A stretch of DNA of 64,000 nt from Schizochytrium sp. TIO01 (Eukaryota > Sar > Bigyra > Thraustochytrida > Thraustochytriidae): contig SMSO01000031.1 in the NCBI GenBank assembly GCA_004764695.1, positions 3,953,048 to 4,017,047 on the forward strand, written 5' to 3'. The translations under genes and the position numbers were made by a program. This document shows, piece by piece, positions 50,666 to 63,600 of the stretch. Each line of letters opens with the position of its first letter. Position 1 is the first letter of the stretch. The notes beneath the pieces were generated by a model that did no database searches, was not told the origin of the DNA, and was given only the letters and a program-made list of their open reading frames with translations.

Positions 50666-52579
50666 ATATGTTCTCTTGGTGACCAGAGTATCTTTCTTTT
50701 CTTGTTTTTCCTCATCCGTGAATTATACGCCCGCTCTGAATGTGTTTGTTGAATCAAGAAAGCGCTTCTTCCCACTGCTAACAATATGTAGTGGGCCAGC
50801 GAGCACAAAAACTGGCTAATCTGCTAGCTTTGGAGTAGTCTATGATATTTGGTGAGCAGAATGCATGCCTTTTCTGCAGAACGTGTTTGGTTTGTTTCTT
50901 TTAGCGCTTACGGCTGCGTCTGCCTATTGCTGCTTCTACCTGCTTCCCTCGATGAGGTTGGACATCTTTTAATCATGCCCTGTTTACTCTTCTCTTTACT
51001 TAATTGAGCGAATTGTAATGATCTGATCTTTTCTACTTTGTTTTCATGCGCAGTTAACAGAATGCCTCACATTCTTCTTTTCTTTTCCAAGGTGCAAGGA
51101 GTTATCGTGGTTGTCCTGCATCTACTACCTTCTCATCCATCTATCGCAAAATATGCGACTAATTCTTCGAAGCTAAATTCCGGGCTCTGAAATTTTCCTG
51201 GTCCACTCTCACAATCAAAATGTCTTACTCTTACATCTTCATTAGTTGCATGCTGCGATAATAAACCAGGCGTTGCAGCCTTGCAAGTTGTTATAACGAA
51301 TTAAGTATTTTGAAGAGTGTGCTTTAAAGTCAAAGGGGTCTGTGGTATCTTGTTTCCCATCACGATATTGCTAGGAGCCAATTTCGCGAGTGATATTAAT
51401 GTTTACAGATGCTTTCCTTTGTTAGAATAGTGCTTCTTGTACCAATTTGAGTTGCCATTGTTTTTTCGTTTGCTTCGTATTTAGCTGTATCACTCGTCTG
51501 TACATCAGGTCTATAAGGTCACGGTTACCAGAGTTAGCATATAAACAATGAACAGTGATAAATAGCTTATAAAACCTGTTGCGCAGAAAATGTTTGTATT
51601 TATGTATTACTGGTGTTTTGGCAGAGTTCGCATTTTCTTGCTTCTTCTGTATGCATGTCTGAAACCACTTCTGAAGGGCATCTGTGTTGACAACGAGAAA
51701 GAAAGTAGTTTTTTTTTCCAGTCTTAGAATATATCTATTGTTTTTTCATTCCTTTTCAAAAAGTTCTATTAACTTACCGTGCTGTCATTCATTCTTAAGA
51801 CACTGCAACTCTAGAATAGTTATAAAGATGTTCTTAACAAATACACCTTTCATCATATATTAGCTGCTAAATGATCAGCTGAGCACATGGAACTCGCTCA
51901 TTTGAAGCAGCAAGGGAATCTAATAGAATCGCTATGATGCAAATTAACAGAATCAAAAGTTCAAGCCTCTCTGTGAAGCATATTGTGTTCAAAGTTTGGA
52001 GTGTACGTGATCTCAGCGCCTATGTCTAACGCATGGCAGCTTTCTCAGTTGAACAGTGGAAAAAGAAGAAATGTGCTTGGCCTGTTTCTGGCAAATCAAG
52101 GCCTACGAGGCTACTTATTAGCCAAATTGACATGGGACAGGGGTGCGATGAAAAGGATGTTGAAAAGATGTAAAGAAAAGTATAATGTATTTATCAAAAG
52201 AGAATAAAGTCAGGATAATGACTGAGCTTTCTAATAAGCTCTCATTACCAGCTCTCGAAGAAAATCAGGTGTTGAGACAGCATGTGATCCATACAACCGC
52301 TTCTTGTTGAGTGATTATGTAAGATAAATTCAACTTGCAAGTAGTATGAATGCACGAGTGTCTACAGCTGACAAAGAATCAACAGAGAGCGCAATACAGA
52401 GTGATGTGAGAGAGAGGGTACTAATTTTCATGAGGTACATGTGTGTGTGAGAGTGATGTGTGTTTAGCAAATCAAATATCATCGCATCATATAGACAAGC
52501 ACCGTAAAGAAACAGAACAGATAGAGGACAATACGGTTGGTGCGTCATTTTTGCGGGTGAGATGATTGATTTGGTGAGC
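50666..52579. other. 1.9-kb convergent spacer
   Basis: This T-rich spacer lies between the 3' ends of the UBE2S-like and RGS genes. Several pyrimidine-rich stretches are present. No gene was recognised. It is much longer than the other convergent spacers in this window. Confidence 0.55.
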
Positions 52580-53395
52580 TTAAGCCTGGGGCTTTTCTTC
52601 ATCGCTGGCATTGCCGTTGATGTTGTTGTTGCTAATATTATTTGCAACCTCGACAAGACGTTCCAAGACGCGAGGGTCAGATTTAAATCCGAATGGGGAT
52701 TCAGAGATCGCGGCACTGACAAACCGGGGCACGGTATCAGTATTGAGAGTGTGCTTTGCTTGTGCTTTAGCAGAGCTAAGAGTGTTTGCAATAAGCTCGC
52801 GATCATCCTTAGCGAGAGCATCCTCAAGGTTATTCGCCAAGGTGGGGCAAAGGCAGACCCAGTCGGGAGCATCGTTCTTGACATAGCGAGAGTTAATGTC
52901 GTTTGCTGCGTTCATCCATTCATTTTTGCATGTGATATCATTTTCGAGTTGCTGCACAGCACGCAGGCAACGTAAGTTTTCACCACAAAGATGTGCTTCG
53001 CAGAACTCGGTGAGGGCCTGAGTAAGGACCTCATCCTGAAGCAAGTCATTAATAGTAAAGCGAGCAGCCGCAATAGATTTAAGAACCTCTTCCTTCTCCA
53101 AGGTTTGAGTTTTGCTGTCCTTGGCTGGGTCACTGGAGGAACGGGTGCGGTTGATGGCAGACCAGGAGCGCAGACGGCGACGGCGGGCCGGGGCTGTTGC
53201 CTCCTCCTGAAGGGAGGACTCCCTTCGGAACGTGAGCAAGTTAATAATGTCCTTAGTGACACTCATGGTCCTCTGACGGTATGAAAAAGTTGTGTAGCTG
53301 CTACGCGAGGAGGTTGTGGAGACAGGGGAGAGAATGGGCTCGTCATCCAAGACGGGCTCCGTGCTGATGAGGTGCTCCATGCTGTCGGTCGTCAT
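52580..53395 (-). CDS. RGS-domain protein
   Basis: This 271-residue protein starts with ATG. Residues about 115-233 fit an RGS domain: INDLLQDEVLTQALTEFCEA, then the hallmark ENLRCL and a LEND segment, with the remaining helices following. RGS domains bind active G-alpha subunits and speed GTP hydrolysis, ending heterotrimeric G-protein signalling. The N-terminal 110 residues are Ser/Arg-rich and disordered, with RRRRLR near 71-76 that could bind membranes or act as a nuclear signal. No transmembrane segment is present, unlike plant RGS1. The GAP-critical Asn positions were not checked by alignment, so activity is inferred. The C-terminus is acidic and Asn-rich. Confidence 0.85.
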   Translation of the reverse strand: MTTDSMEHLISTEPVLDDEPILSPVSTTSSRSSYTTFSYRQRTMSVTKDIINLLTFRRESSLQEEATAPARRRRLRSWSAINRTRSSSDPAKDSKTQTLEKEEVLKSIAAARFTINDLLQDEVLTQALTEFCEAHLCGENLRCLRAVQQLENDITCKNEWMNAANDINSRYVKNDAPDWVCLCPTLANNLEDALAKDDRELIANTLSSAKAQAKHTLNTDTVPRFVSAAISESPFGFKSDPRVLERLVEVANNISNNNINGNASDEEKPQA

Positions 53396-55139
53396 TGTTA
53401 TATGAAAGTAAAGTTGCGTTTCTGCTTTGCTTTGCTCGAGAAGGACTCCGTCTCTTCAGTGAACAAAGGACAGAGCTGCCTCACCACGAGAGTTGCTTCT
53501 GATTCCTGAGAGGCTAGACACCTAGCTGCCTATCTCTTTGCTTCACGATCGCTTTCTTTACTCTTTGTTTCTTTCTTTCGGCTGTCGTCGGTGATGCCGG
53601 AGTTGCGATTGGGGTTTGCTTTTGCATCCTTTCGCATCGCTCATTTCATTCTCTTTCTCTTTTCAATTTCTTTTTTAAGCGTTTTCAATCGCTTCTTTTT
53701 ATGTCAGATCTTAATCAAGCATCTATATAGTTCTATAAAGCATGATATTCTTTTCTCCGTCTTTTCTTCCTTTCCTTTCAGCTTGCTCTCATCCCTTTTA
53801 AAGCTTTCCTCTCATTCGTGACAACTTCCTTCTGGGTCTTCTCATCATCCTCTCCTAGTCATTGGCTAAGTATATTGCTACCCGTCGAATGCTAAACTAT
53901 AGTTCGCTTCAGCAAATTAACATTTATATTTTGTATTTTTGTTTTAAAAAAAATGGCCAAAATAGTATTCAGAACATTATTCATAACAAAAGTAATCACT
54001 GATCTGAAAGTTTCTTTTTGAGAATTACAATTGTAATGTGATAGCACCCCCGAGCTGAATGAGACGGCCTTCTTATGTTGCTTTTACCATCATGGTCCAT
54101 TATTTGAAAGAAACAAGGAACAACAGTACGCATATATATACTTCTGTTAGTCGACATAGTATTGCCAGTTCCCCTGATCCTCTGGAAAATGTATTTTAGT
54201 GGAGAAAGTAGTTAAAGTAGTTATAGTAGTGGAAATAGTGCTTACTTACTTCTATGTCCTCCTTTTAAAAAAGAGCGTCCTTCTTCTTCCTTTGTTTTCA
54301 GCGCAGCTCACCATCCCAACTGCGCTTCTTTCAGTATTCGCATTATTTATCCCTTTAATTAAAAAAGAAAAGAAAAAGCAATTTCCTGTGGATTGCTTCA
54401 CTGTTTAATTAAAAGCTTTTTATTAAATAATAATAGATTAATAGATATGTGGTAGATTTTCAAGAAATCTACGAAAAGCATTCGATTATTCGCTCAAAAT
54501 CAATGTTTTGAGGCACGTAGGCTCTGTCCTTTCGAAGAGGCCTCGTAGAGGGTGAAAGGTAATGAAGGGAACGAAGAAAGCCAAATTTTTAAAGGGGCGA
54601 ATTATTCGATACTGAGAAGAATCGATCGAACTAGAAAATTAGGAAGAAGTGAAAGTGCAAACAAAGAAGGCTCGGTGCGTAACGTCCACTTAGTGAGAAT
54701 TCCAACTCTGCTAACCTACCTACTAACCGCCTATCACCGATGGGAAGTAAGTAAGAAGGAACATTATACAGGCATTAGTGAAGTAATGATGCTGGAAAGT
54801 ATCAATTTGAATGCTTATTACCAGCCTCTTCAATTTAAAACAAATTACTGAAATATAAATAATAACAGCCTCAAGTTTTCAGTTTATCATTTTAATTTTT
54901 TATTGTTATTTTAAAATCAAGCAAACAGTACTAGAGAGACGGAGAGAGAGAAGAAGGAAGGGACTCGAGAACCAAATTGCCTTTGTTCATCATTGATGTT
55001 TCCATCGCGCACTGTCGAGGAAGAGTCTGCTCTTCCTGCTGCTACTTGCAGGGGAAAGAAAGCCTTCTCAAGTCCACGAGCCTTTGCCTCATCTCTCTTC
55101 CCCAAACTGCTCCTAAATCTAGAAAGTTGAGCAATCAAA

Positions 55140-55168
55140 GAGAAGAAGAGAAGAGAAGAGAAGAAGAA
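55140..55168 (+). repeat. GAAGA/AAGAG purine repeat
   Basis: This is a short tandem AAGAG/GAA tract. Its complement type, CTTCT, recurs at about 55806-55832. Confidence 0.85.
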
Positions 55169-58011
55169 TGCACCTCCAGCCACACTTTTTGGATTCTGTC
55201 TGTCTGTCCGTATGATTGATTCTATTCGCCATTCTGATTCTCTTCACTTTAGAAAAGGAAAGAAGAAAAGAGTTATAGTTTTATACATGAACAAACAGAT
55301 AAACAAGAATAGACAACAGATCATTTTAAAATACTGTACCTACCACTATCTCCAGCTCGAGAGAACTTCTGTGCTCAATCAATCAATGAGAGAGAAGGAG
55401 AGAGAATCAATCGGGCGTCGCCGAGGTGTCTTCCATTCCTCAGCTCAGCTCAGCTTTCTCTCCTTTTAATCAAAGAAAGCCCGCTAGCACTTCTTACTTG
55501 CTAGCTATCTCACGCAGCTCAGCTCTTTCTTTACTCCTTCAAAAAAAAAGAAAAAGAAAAAAAAAAGTAACCAAAATAGAAAATACAGAATCAGGTTGCT
55601 AATGGTTCTAAAGCGCAAAGCAGGTGCACGTACCTGTTTACCTTTTTACCTCTTTCCAAAAAGTGATTTCTTTCAAGTAAGTGCTTCTTTGATAATTTTT
55701 TGTTCGAGGTTTCGTCGTCTTTTCAGTCTCTAGAAGACCGCGCTGCCTCCTCCTCCCCGACTCCGCTCAGCTTTCTTTCAGCTGACGGCCACGCTCTCGC
55801 GCAGAGCTTCTCTTCTCTTCTCTTCTCTTCTTGATCTCAAGTCAGCCCAAGCCGCTCTGCTAGGACCGTCAAGCAGGCCGGCCTGAGAGCCTCTTCGCAG
55901 CCTGGAATTGGCGATGGCGGAGACGAACCTTATCAACGATAATGCCAATGCTGCAAACAAGATCTCGCAAAACTTTCTCTTTCTCTTTCTCTTTCTTCTT
56001 TTATCATTCACTTTCTTCCTTTATCTTTTAATCTATCGTTTTTACTTATTTTTATTTTTAATTGTAAAGGGGGGGAAGAGAAGAGGGCATACCCCAGTAG
56101 TGTAAGTTAATAGTAGTAGAAAGAAAACATCCTATCCACTAGTTTCTTTCACATTTTCTTCTCTTATACGTACCTAGTATGCTTGTAGGTACTTTTTAAC
56201 AGGAGGGAGTAGAAGAAGCTATAAAATACTAGGGACCTAGGGACCACGCAATGCCGAAGCCGAAGTAAAATGTATGCCTTATCGCATCACATATGCCCTT
56301 CTGGATTGGTTGATTTGCTCTTGATTTTAGGGCATTCTTTGCAAGGTTTGCTACATTGGGTACATAGATACTACCTACTCTCGCGGCAGGCAATAACACC
56401 CCACTGTTTCCATATACAAAGCTTTACACATCAATTCTTCGCATTTGATCGGTGTTCTCTATGGCATTCAGCGTTCTTTCGGAGAAGAGGAACGCCCTCC
56501 GAGCCAACTCACCGATAGTCATAATTCTTGCCTTGCAACCTGCAAACTAAATATCAAAGGAGGTTATTATGAAGCAAGCAAGCAAGCAAGCTCCCGCCGT
56601 GATGGTATGAAGCGATCATGTGGCGATGGTGGGATGACTCTTGCCAGCTTTGAAGCATTCTAAGCTTGCCCGGTCCTCATATTGCTTCAACTAACTGGCC
56701 TAAGAGTACTTTTCATGTTCTCCTCAACACTGCTTTTCCCCTTCTCATGAGTTTATTGCAATAGTTTGATTGATTGATTGTTTAGGTACCTACCTACCTA
56801 CTTACCTTCCTGCCTAGTAAGTAGAGACAGACATGTAGAGTGAAAGCGAAACGCGCTTCAGCATCAGTGCATTTCATTTCCATCTCAATGGATTTTACCG
56901 CCATCCCATTTCGCCTACTTTGCCCGTCATTACATCTCATGCATGAAGCTTTCAAATTACTTTTCATCTTCTTTTCTAATTTTAAAACAAACCCTTCCTA
57001 CAGTCTGCTAGTGCTTACGGCTAAGTAAGGCATCCTTTTTCTCTTTTAAATTAAGTTTTAAAGCTCTGGAGGAAACCTAAGTAAGATGTAGGTAGGTCCC
57101 GCTGGTTCAGGCTGCTTCGCAGTCCAATTACTTTTCTTCAGATAAAACTTTTTCCGGCGAGAACCAACGGTGCCGAATGCGACGATCGGCAAGATCTTTT
57201 ACTATGGAGTTGATTATCTACTCCTTTTTTGTTTTTGTTTTTTTTAATTTGTTTTTTTAATTTGAAAAAGGCTTTTACCATCAAAAGATCGGGAACCAAG
57301 CCCAGAATCGACCAAAAGCATACGCCACCACGAAACTAAAAAGCCGCCGTCCCTCCCTGCTTGGCACTATGTATCTGGGCTGCTGTCTGTCCTGACTGCC
57401 ATCCGATCGATTCCACGATCTGCTCAACGAGAAAGGAAGGAGCTAAGTCAGTTTGAAAGTCAGTTTGGGCTCATTGGGTAAACGCAAAAGAAAGAGGGAA
57501 ATTGAAAAAAAAACAAATATTGCTCTTTCCTCGTCTGTCTGGGCGTAGCTGCGCTAAGGATACTCTAGTGCCAGGAACGGGTGTGATCTTTTGCCTGTCC
57601 TTTCATTTTCACCTTTGCAGGAAGTAAGTTTGACTTGACAAGTAAATCTGTGCTAGGCGGGCAACTAACTGGGTGCTAGGAGGGATGGTAGTTGGTCTAG
57701 CGTTCACTCAGCTCAGCCTGGATTTACTGTGTATGGGTAGTATACTGGTTCCTTGTTTTCAGATGTCATTTATCTCTTTATATCATGATAGGTGAATGTG
57801 GTAGCAAGTTTTGCTTTGACTTTTAAAACATGATTTTTTCGAGGAGTCATAGTCAACAGCAATTGGTGCAAACGTTAGTTAATGAATCCCTATCTCATCG
57901 CCTCTTGTCAACACGTGGTCCTCTATATGTACTGCCGACTACTTTTCAAAATAAAAATGTTATGTTGCTCTAAAACTAAAACCTCCTTTTAAAATTAAAA
58001 ACCCTTTTAAT

Positions 58012-58061
58012 TAAACTAAACTAAACTAAACTAAACTAAACTAAACTAAACTAATCTAAAA
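58012..58061 (+). repeat. (CTAAA)n pentanucleotide array
   Basis: About nine tandem copies of CTAAA, with one TCTAAA variant at the end. Confidence 0.95.
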
Positions 58062-58962
58062 CAAAACTACCGCACACTGATTTGCCAAGATGCTCCCCTA
58101 AAAAGGTCTCCGAGCTGATCTCGTTCAATGCAAGCTTCGCCAAATAGCAGCGACTGACTGAGTCAAAAGTTATCGTGCTCACTCGCGCATCTGCCATCAC
58201 AGCCTCCTTCGCGCGTGCAGGTGAACGAGCGCTTCGCGCCGCGTTTTCCTCCCCTACGTTCTGAATTACTCTAAAACAAATAAATAAGCAAAGCAAAGCA
58301 AAGCAAACCACAGACAGATTGGCGTCTGTCTATCGAGGCCAGGCAAGCACGCAGATACACGAATTAAAATCCACATATCCGTCCATCCCTCCATCCATTC
58401 ATCCCTCCATCCATCAATTGAAGGAATCCACTCCAGCTTAGATGGACACGAAAAGGGTCAGTTTGCCTCGACTTGGCTTATGACTCGAGCAAGCTCTTCT
58501 CAAAGAGCCGCTCTCACTCGACACTCACTCTTGATTGATGATATCTGCTGCTACGATCGAGGGCAGGCAGTTAGTTGTTCACTCGCAGCAAAGAACTGCG
58601 GCGCTGCCTTCGCTCGCTCAGGACGGAGTTCTCGCCGGTTCGCACTGTAGGTCTCGGGAACAGGCCTAGTTCCGGCCGGCGCAGAGGCAGAAAAGGCTCT
58701 CTCTCTGCGCAGCGCAGGCCGCTTCTATCGCAGCGTCAGCAGGGCTTCCTTGGTTTCCTTCCTTCCTTTCCTCGTTCTTGAAGGCAGTCCCTCGCTCGTT
58801 GGGTTGTTCTGTTGCCATAAATTAGTAAGGCGAGGAAGCCTGGCTTCTTCTTATCAGTCAATCAGTCAATGAGGCATTCATTTCTTCACAGTCTGGTCCA
58901 CGAGTTCGAGGGCAAATCACTCGACTCCGTGACCTATCTGCAAGAGCAAAAGACCTACACGT

Positions 58963-58986
58963 GAAGAAGAAGAAGAAGAAGAAGAA
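58963..58986 (+). repeat. (GAA)n trinucleotide tract
   Basis: Eight tandem GAA copies in non-coding DNA. Confidence 0.95.
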
Positions 58987-60588
58987 ACGACTTTGGCAGA
59001 GACTGTCCTTGGTACTGGCCAGCCCGTCGATACCCTCCCTCTTCGAAGGTTTGTGAAGAAACCACATTCATTTCTCATGTGTTATGTTTTTATCATTTCA
59101 CAAAAAAAAAATTCCTGATTTTACTGACCACAGTGAATTAGAGGCCACGGTTCCCTGCGACAGAGCGCAGTTTGAGAAGAAGCAGCAGAAGAAGACCCCG
59201 ACGTCATCACCTGCAAAGGCCGCTGTCTTGAAATCCAGCCGAAGATTCATGCCGATGGAGCGTACCTGTGCAGGTTTCTGCAACTTCGAATCAGTGAAGC
59301 GGCGCTACTTAGCCAGCCAGCCAGATAGCCAGCCAGCTATGCCTGCCTACCAGTAGCACTACTCCCACGCATCGTCCATTTCTCTCATGCTTCGCGCATT
59401 TCAAACGAGTTGACCGCAAGACACTACAGTGGTTTCATGAGGGATGAGGGAGGGAGTTTCCCAAGTCGGTGCACAACACAGCACCGGTAAGGCAAGGGCG
59501 CGAAGCACGTTTGTTTATTGATTGGGTCTGGGAGTAGAGAGCTGTTCCTCCTCGGGAAGAGCTGTTCCTCTGGAAGAAGCTCGCTTTGGCGCGGTTTGAG
59601 GAGCTTTCAGGATATCAAGAACGGGAACCTCGAAGAACCTGAGGAATCGGTGACGAGAAGTCGAACGACGAGGAGGAAAAACTTTACGTGCTATCTTGTA
59701 CCTAGCGCTCACTTACTAAGCTTCCTAACCAACTATGGGTGGAAATGGATAAAATAGTTTTTAAAGTAAAAGAGTAAATAAATCGAATTCGGAAAAACAG
59801 TTGCGCGTCATTCAATCGGTGGTCAATGTATTTATATATATTTGTTTGTTTATTTACAGTTCACTCGCTCACCCGTTCTCCAGAAATCTTGGATGTGATT
59901 GGCGACTATTTATTCTTTGGTTCTTCTATCCCATCCCCTTATTCTGGTTCATGAAGAAACAAATACCGTACAACACACAGATTCAGACATGCTCCTGCTC
60001 CCTCAGAAAGAATCTCTGGTCTTATTTTTTTTGTTTCTTTTTAAAAAGTAAAAAACATTTTTTTTTTAAAAATAAACTCAATAGTCATACGGATGATATT
60101 CCTTATACTTCCCTTTTTCTTTTCTTTTTATTCTTTTATTCTTTTATTCTTTTTTCATTTTTTAAAATTGAAATAAAAGCCCATGAAATAAAAACAGGAA
60201 AACTATCTGAGGAAGAGAACAAACAATCTCTCAGGATGCCAACTGAGCTACGATGATGGCACCGAGAGAGCAGGCGCTTGTCTCCCTCCCTCCCTCTTCC
60301 AGCACCTCGGCCAAGGTCCGCCTCGTCTGCTCCTCCCGCATGCCTCTCGCTTGCTCTCTCGCACCAGCGCCTGCGCCATCGGACATTCCCTCTTCCTCTC
60401 TCCATCGCTCGCTCATTCGGTCCTCAAGTCGGTCGGTCGCTCATTGGCCATAGTACACACCCACCTACAGAGCACTTCTCTCCGTGGTTAGGCACGCACG
60501 GCTAGTGGGTGCCTAGCTGCACCTAGGCAGGCAGATCATGTGCCTGTCACTTCGGACTTTGATTCCTGCGACCGACTGAGTGAGATTG

Positions 60589-60593
<5 letters not shown>

Positions 60594-60627
<34 letters not shown>
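60594..60627 (+). repeat. (ATTG)n tetranucleotide array
   Basis: About eight tandem TGAT/ATTG units within a GC-richer island. Confidence 0.95.
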
Positions 60628-60628
<1 letters not shown>

Positions 60629-63600
60629 GGTTTCGATTGTTCGGCTGAAGCCATCGATTTGAGTCGATCGATGGATCGATGGATGACGGCAGAGTGGAGT
60701 CGAACAGAGCCGAGAGTATCTCCGCACGTCTCGAAGACTCGTCACCGCGTGGCGCATCTGCGAATGTTGGTTTGCTTTGCGGTGCCAGAGAAGGGAGATG
60801 ACAGTCAGGCTGTGCACAGAAGCGAGGGATGGCGAAAGCGGGCGCTCAGTGCTCGGGCTCGATGCAGAAGGGAGAACAAAGGCGGCCTGTGCAGAGCTCA
60901 TGAGAAATGCACACGCATTTGCATGGCAAGCAAACTAAGCCTCATCCATCCTTGAAAGTCTCCAGGAAACGAGGTGCCTTTCCTGTGGAGGACGGAGCCA
61001 AGTCGTCCATTTGAGGATTGATTACACGGCGCGTAAGGGCTGTTGGACTCGGGATTCTTTGACCTGTGATTGGCTGGCTGACTACTGAGAAGGTGATCGA
61101 TCCCTCCAATTCAATGCCGGAGACAGGATACTGAGATGGAGTTTCGCATATAAAGTTGATTTTAACCTGAACCGCAGGCGTCCAATTCTCGCTCTTGCAC
61201 TTGTACTCATATCAGCAATCAGCAGCCAGAGAGGGTTTTGAAAGAAATGAGCATAACCTTTGACAAGAAACGCTAATAATGCGGTGATCTGTTGGAATGC
61301 ACATCGTCGAAGCTAACACCTCAAGGGACTCCTACTGGGTACTAGTCGTAGCTCTTCATTTCCTGAAAATTAAATTGCTATTGTTTCATAATTTATAACT
61401 TAGGTTTTGTTTTAAAACAATAATCATAACAAAATAACAAATTAAAATTTTGAGAAATAAAGTAGAAAGAGACTACTCTTGCATTTGCACTTTCGCCTTC
61501 TTTCTCTTAGGGCTATGTCAGTGCTAGGATGTTTCTACTGCGGTTGCATTTTCGGCAGAGCTGTGCCATACGTCTGTCGATTTTGATTCTTCGCGTGTGT
61601 GAGTGAGTGTGTCGACAATCTGATCCTATTTTTATTTTAATGCTTTCGGTACTATATTTGAAAGGAAAGGAGAAAGGAGGTTTTAAAGTCAGCGCAAAGT
61701 GATCCAGCCCACCACAATCCTAACTTACTGATTTACTAAATATGACTCAAAGGAAGGAAGGATGGAAGAAGTAAATTTATATAAAAAAGTTTGAGACTTC
61801 GCTTGCTCCTCTTATTGTTGTTGTAGCCTCGACGGACGGGGAGGGAGACAGGAGCTCTGGTTATTGTATAAAATGAGAAAGAGAGAATGAACCTTAAGAA
61901 ACGAAGCGGAGAAACAGAACTTGAAGAGAAATGGAAACTCGGCTTCGTGTGACGAACCAGTGACGATGGCCTGCGCTTGCATGCGTAGTACCTTGGTAGA
62001 GGGCTGCCACGAGCGATGACAGAAATTAAGTCGCTGCGAGTCGATTCATGGCAGCCATTGCGTTTCCAGTTTCCATTTGAAGAATGCTGTGGCGAGAAGA
62101 GTGACTCCAGCAATGGAAGACGACTCAAGTGTTGGAGGATTGAAGGGCAAGTGGAAAAGTTTCGCTGCCCTGGCGAATGGAGGTGGAGAGGACTGCAATA
62201 AAAGTATAAAAGTACAAGTAGTAGGTAGAAATGAACTGGTTGTGGTGGTGGTAGACCTGCAAATTCTGCGATGAACTCTCTTACAGAATTGGCTTGAGCA
62301 AGAGAAAGAAGGAAAGTTGCCACGTCGAAGAATTCAAGCTTCTGAGAATGTGGATACCGCTGTAGTAGCTGCTAAATATGCTATGTAGTATCTTATTCTC
62401 AACTGAACATTGATTCATTTATTGTGGAGGAGCAGGTCGCAAAGAAATAGCGCTGCGTAATCGCTCTTCGCGGTATTATAATAGCTCAGCGCTTGATGTG
62501 CTCCTTCAGGGTGATTTTTGTACTCATCGAAATTATGTTACGCAGTCGCACTCGCATGAAGTTTGTGAGGTCGCGTTCATTAGACTACTTTCAAGCTTGC
62601 AGCCTCTCTAGATGCTTTGATTAAAAATTGATTGGAATTGTCATCCAGATGATTTTCATAACATACTGAATAGCATGCATCGCTCTATCTGTTGGATGGT
62701 CAAACTTCGCACGCCAATTTCTTGTCTTCGCGGGCGCTACGCAACTCAGTAAATCAAATAATACTTGGAGCATTAGCCAATCAATATTCGTATGAGTCGA
62801 TCTGGTCGTGTACATAAGCTAATCTCAGCAATTTAAAAGCCAACAGCATCGGACCAACTGGCTCATATAGATTACCCTCGTGAAAACTACACTTTGCTCC
62901 GAAGTGCTGGAATTATTCACATGCACCACAACATCTCACTTAACAGTCTTCTCTTCATCATGAAAACAATTTTCCCAGCTCCTGCTCTCTGCCCATCGAT
63001 CTAAAGCTCTCCAGATTTGCCCCCATTTCACTCGCAAAGATCATCACTCTTGCAGGACAGGCCCCAATTTTAATAAAGAGATCTGTGTGGCGCTGTCCCC
63101 TGCCTAACCTAAGAGGTCTGTGTGTCAGTCTGTCAACACAGGCTTGTTTCTCCAGCCAGGCAGCATACTGGCTCGCTAGCTACTGCCCAGCCAGCCATGC
63201 AAACCAGCTGAGCAAGCAGCAGGCAGCTAGCAAGCTAGCTGGCCTGTGCGGAGCCTCGTCCACAACCAGCGAGACAGACAGACAGCCAGCCAGCCATCCT
63301 AGAATGAGATGAGCGAACGTATGTATCTATGTACGTACCTAGGAGGACCCAAATGGCCGCCGGTCGAGGTGGTTTCCCTCCCCAGCCTCGCACCAAGTCT
63401 GCCGGTTTCGCTCCCGGATATCTCTACCCGAGTACTCTGGAGCCTCCTTTCTTTTGCTGCTTGCTTATCACTAACCATGTTGCGAGGAGGTGATGGATTG
63501 GTTTGATTGATGGGGAAAACTTGAGAAGAAAGGAAGAGAAAGTCCTTTTTCCTTTTTTTCTTTCTTTTGGAGAAGTACCTAGGAGGTAGTTGGTACGCTG

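Noticed and set aside
55914-56105. ATG frame beginning MAETNLINDNANAANKISQN
   Set aside because: The start looks natural, but the rest is T-rich low complexity, and no downstream exon or confident donor was found.
61736-62323. 195-codon minus-strand open frame
   Set aside because: It starts only with GTG and has low-complexity Ser/Leu/Phe-rich content and no recognised domain.
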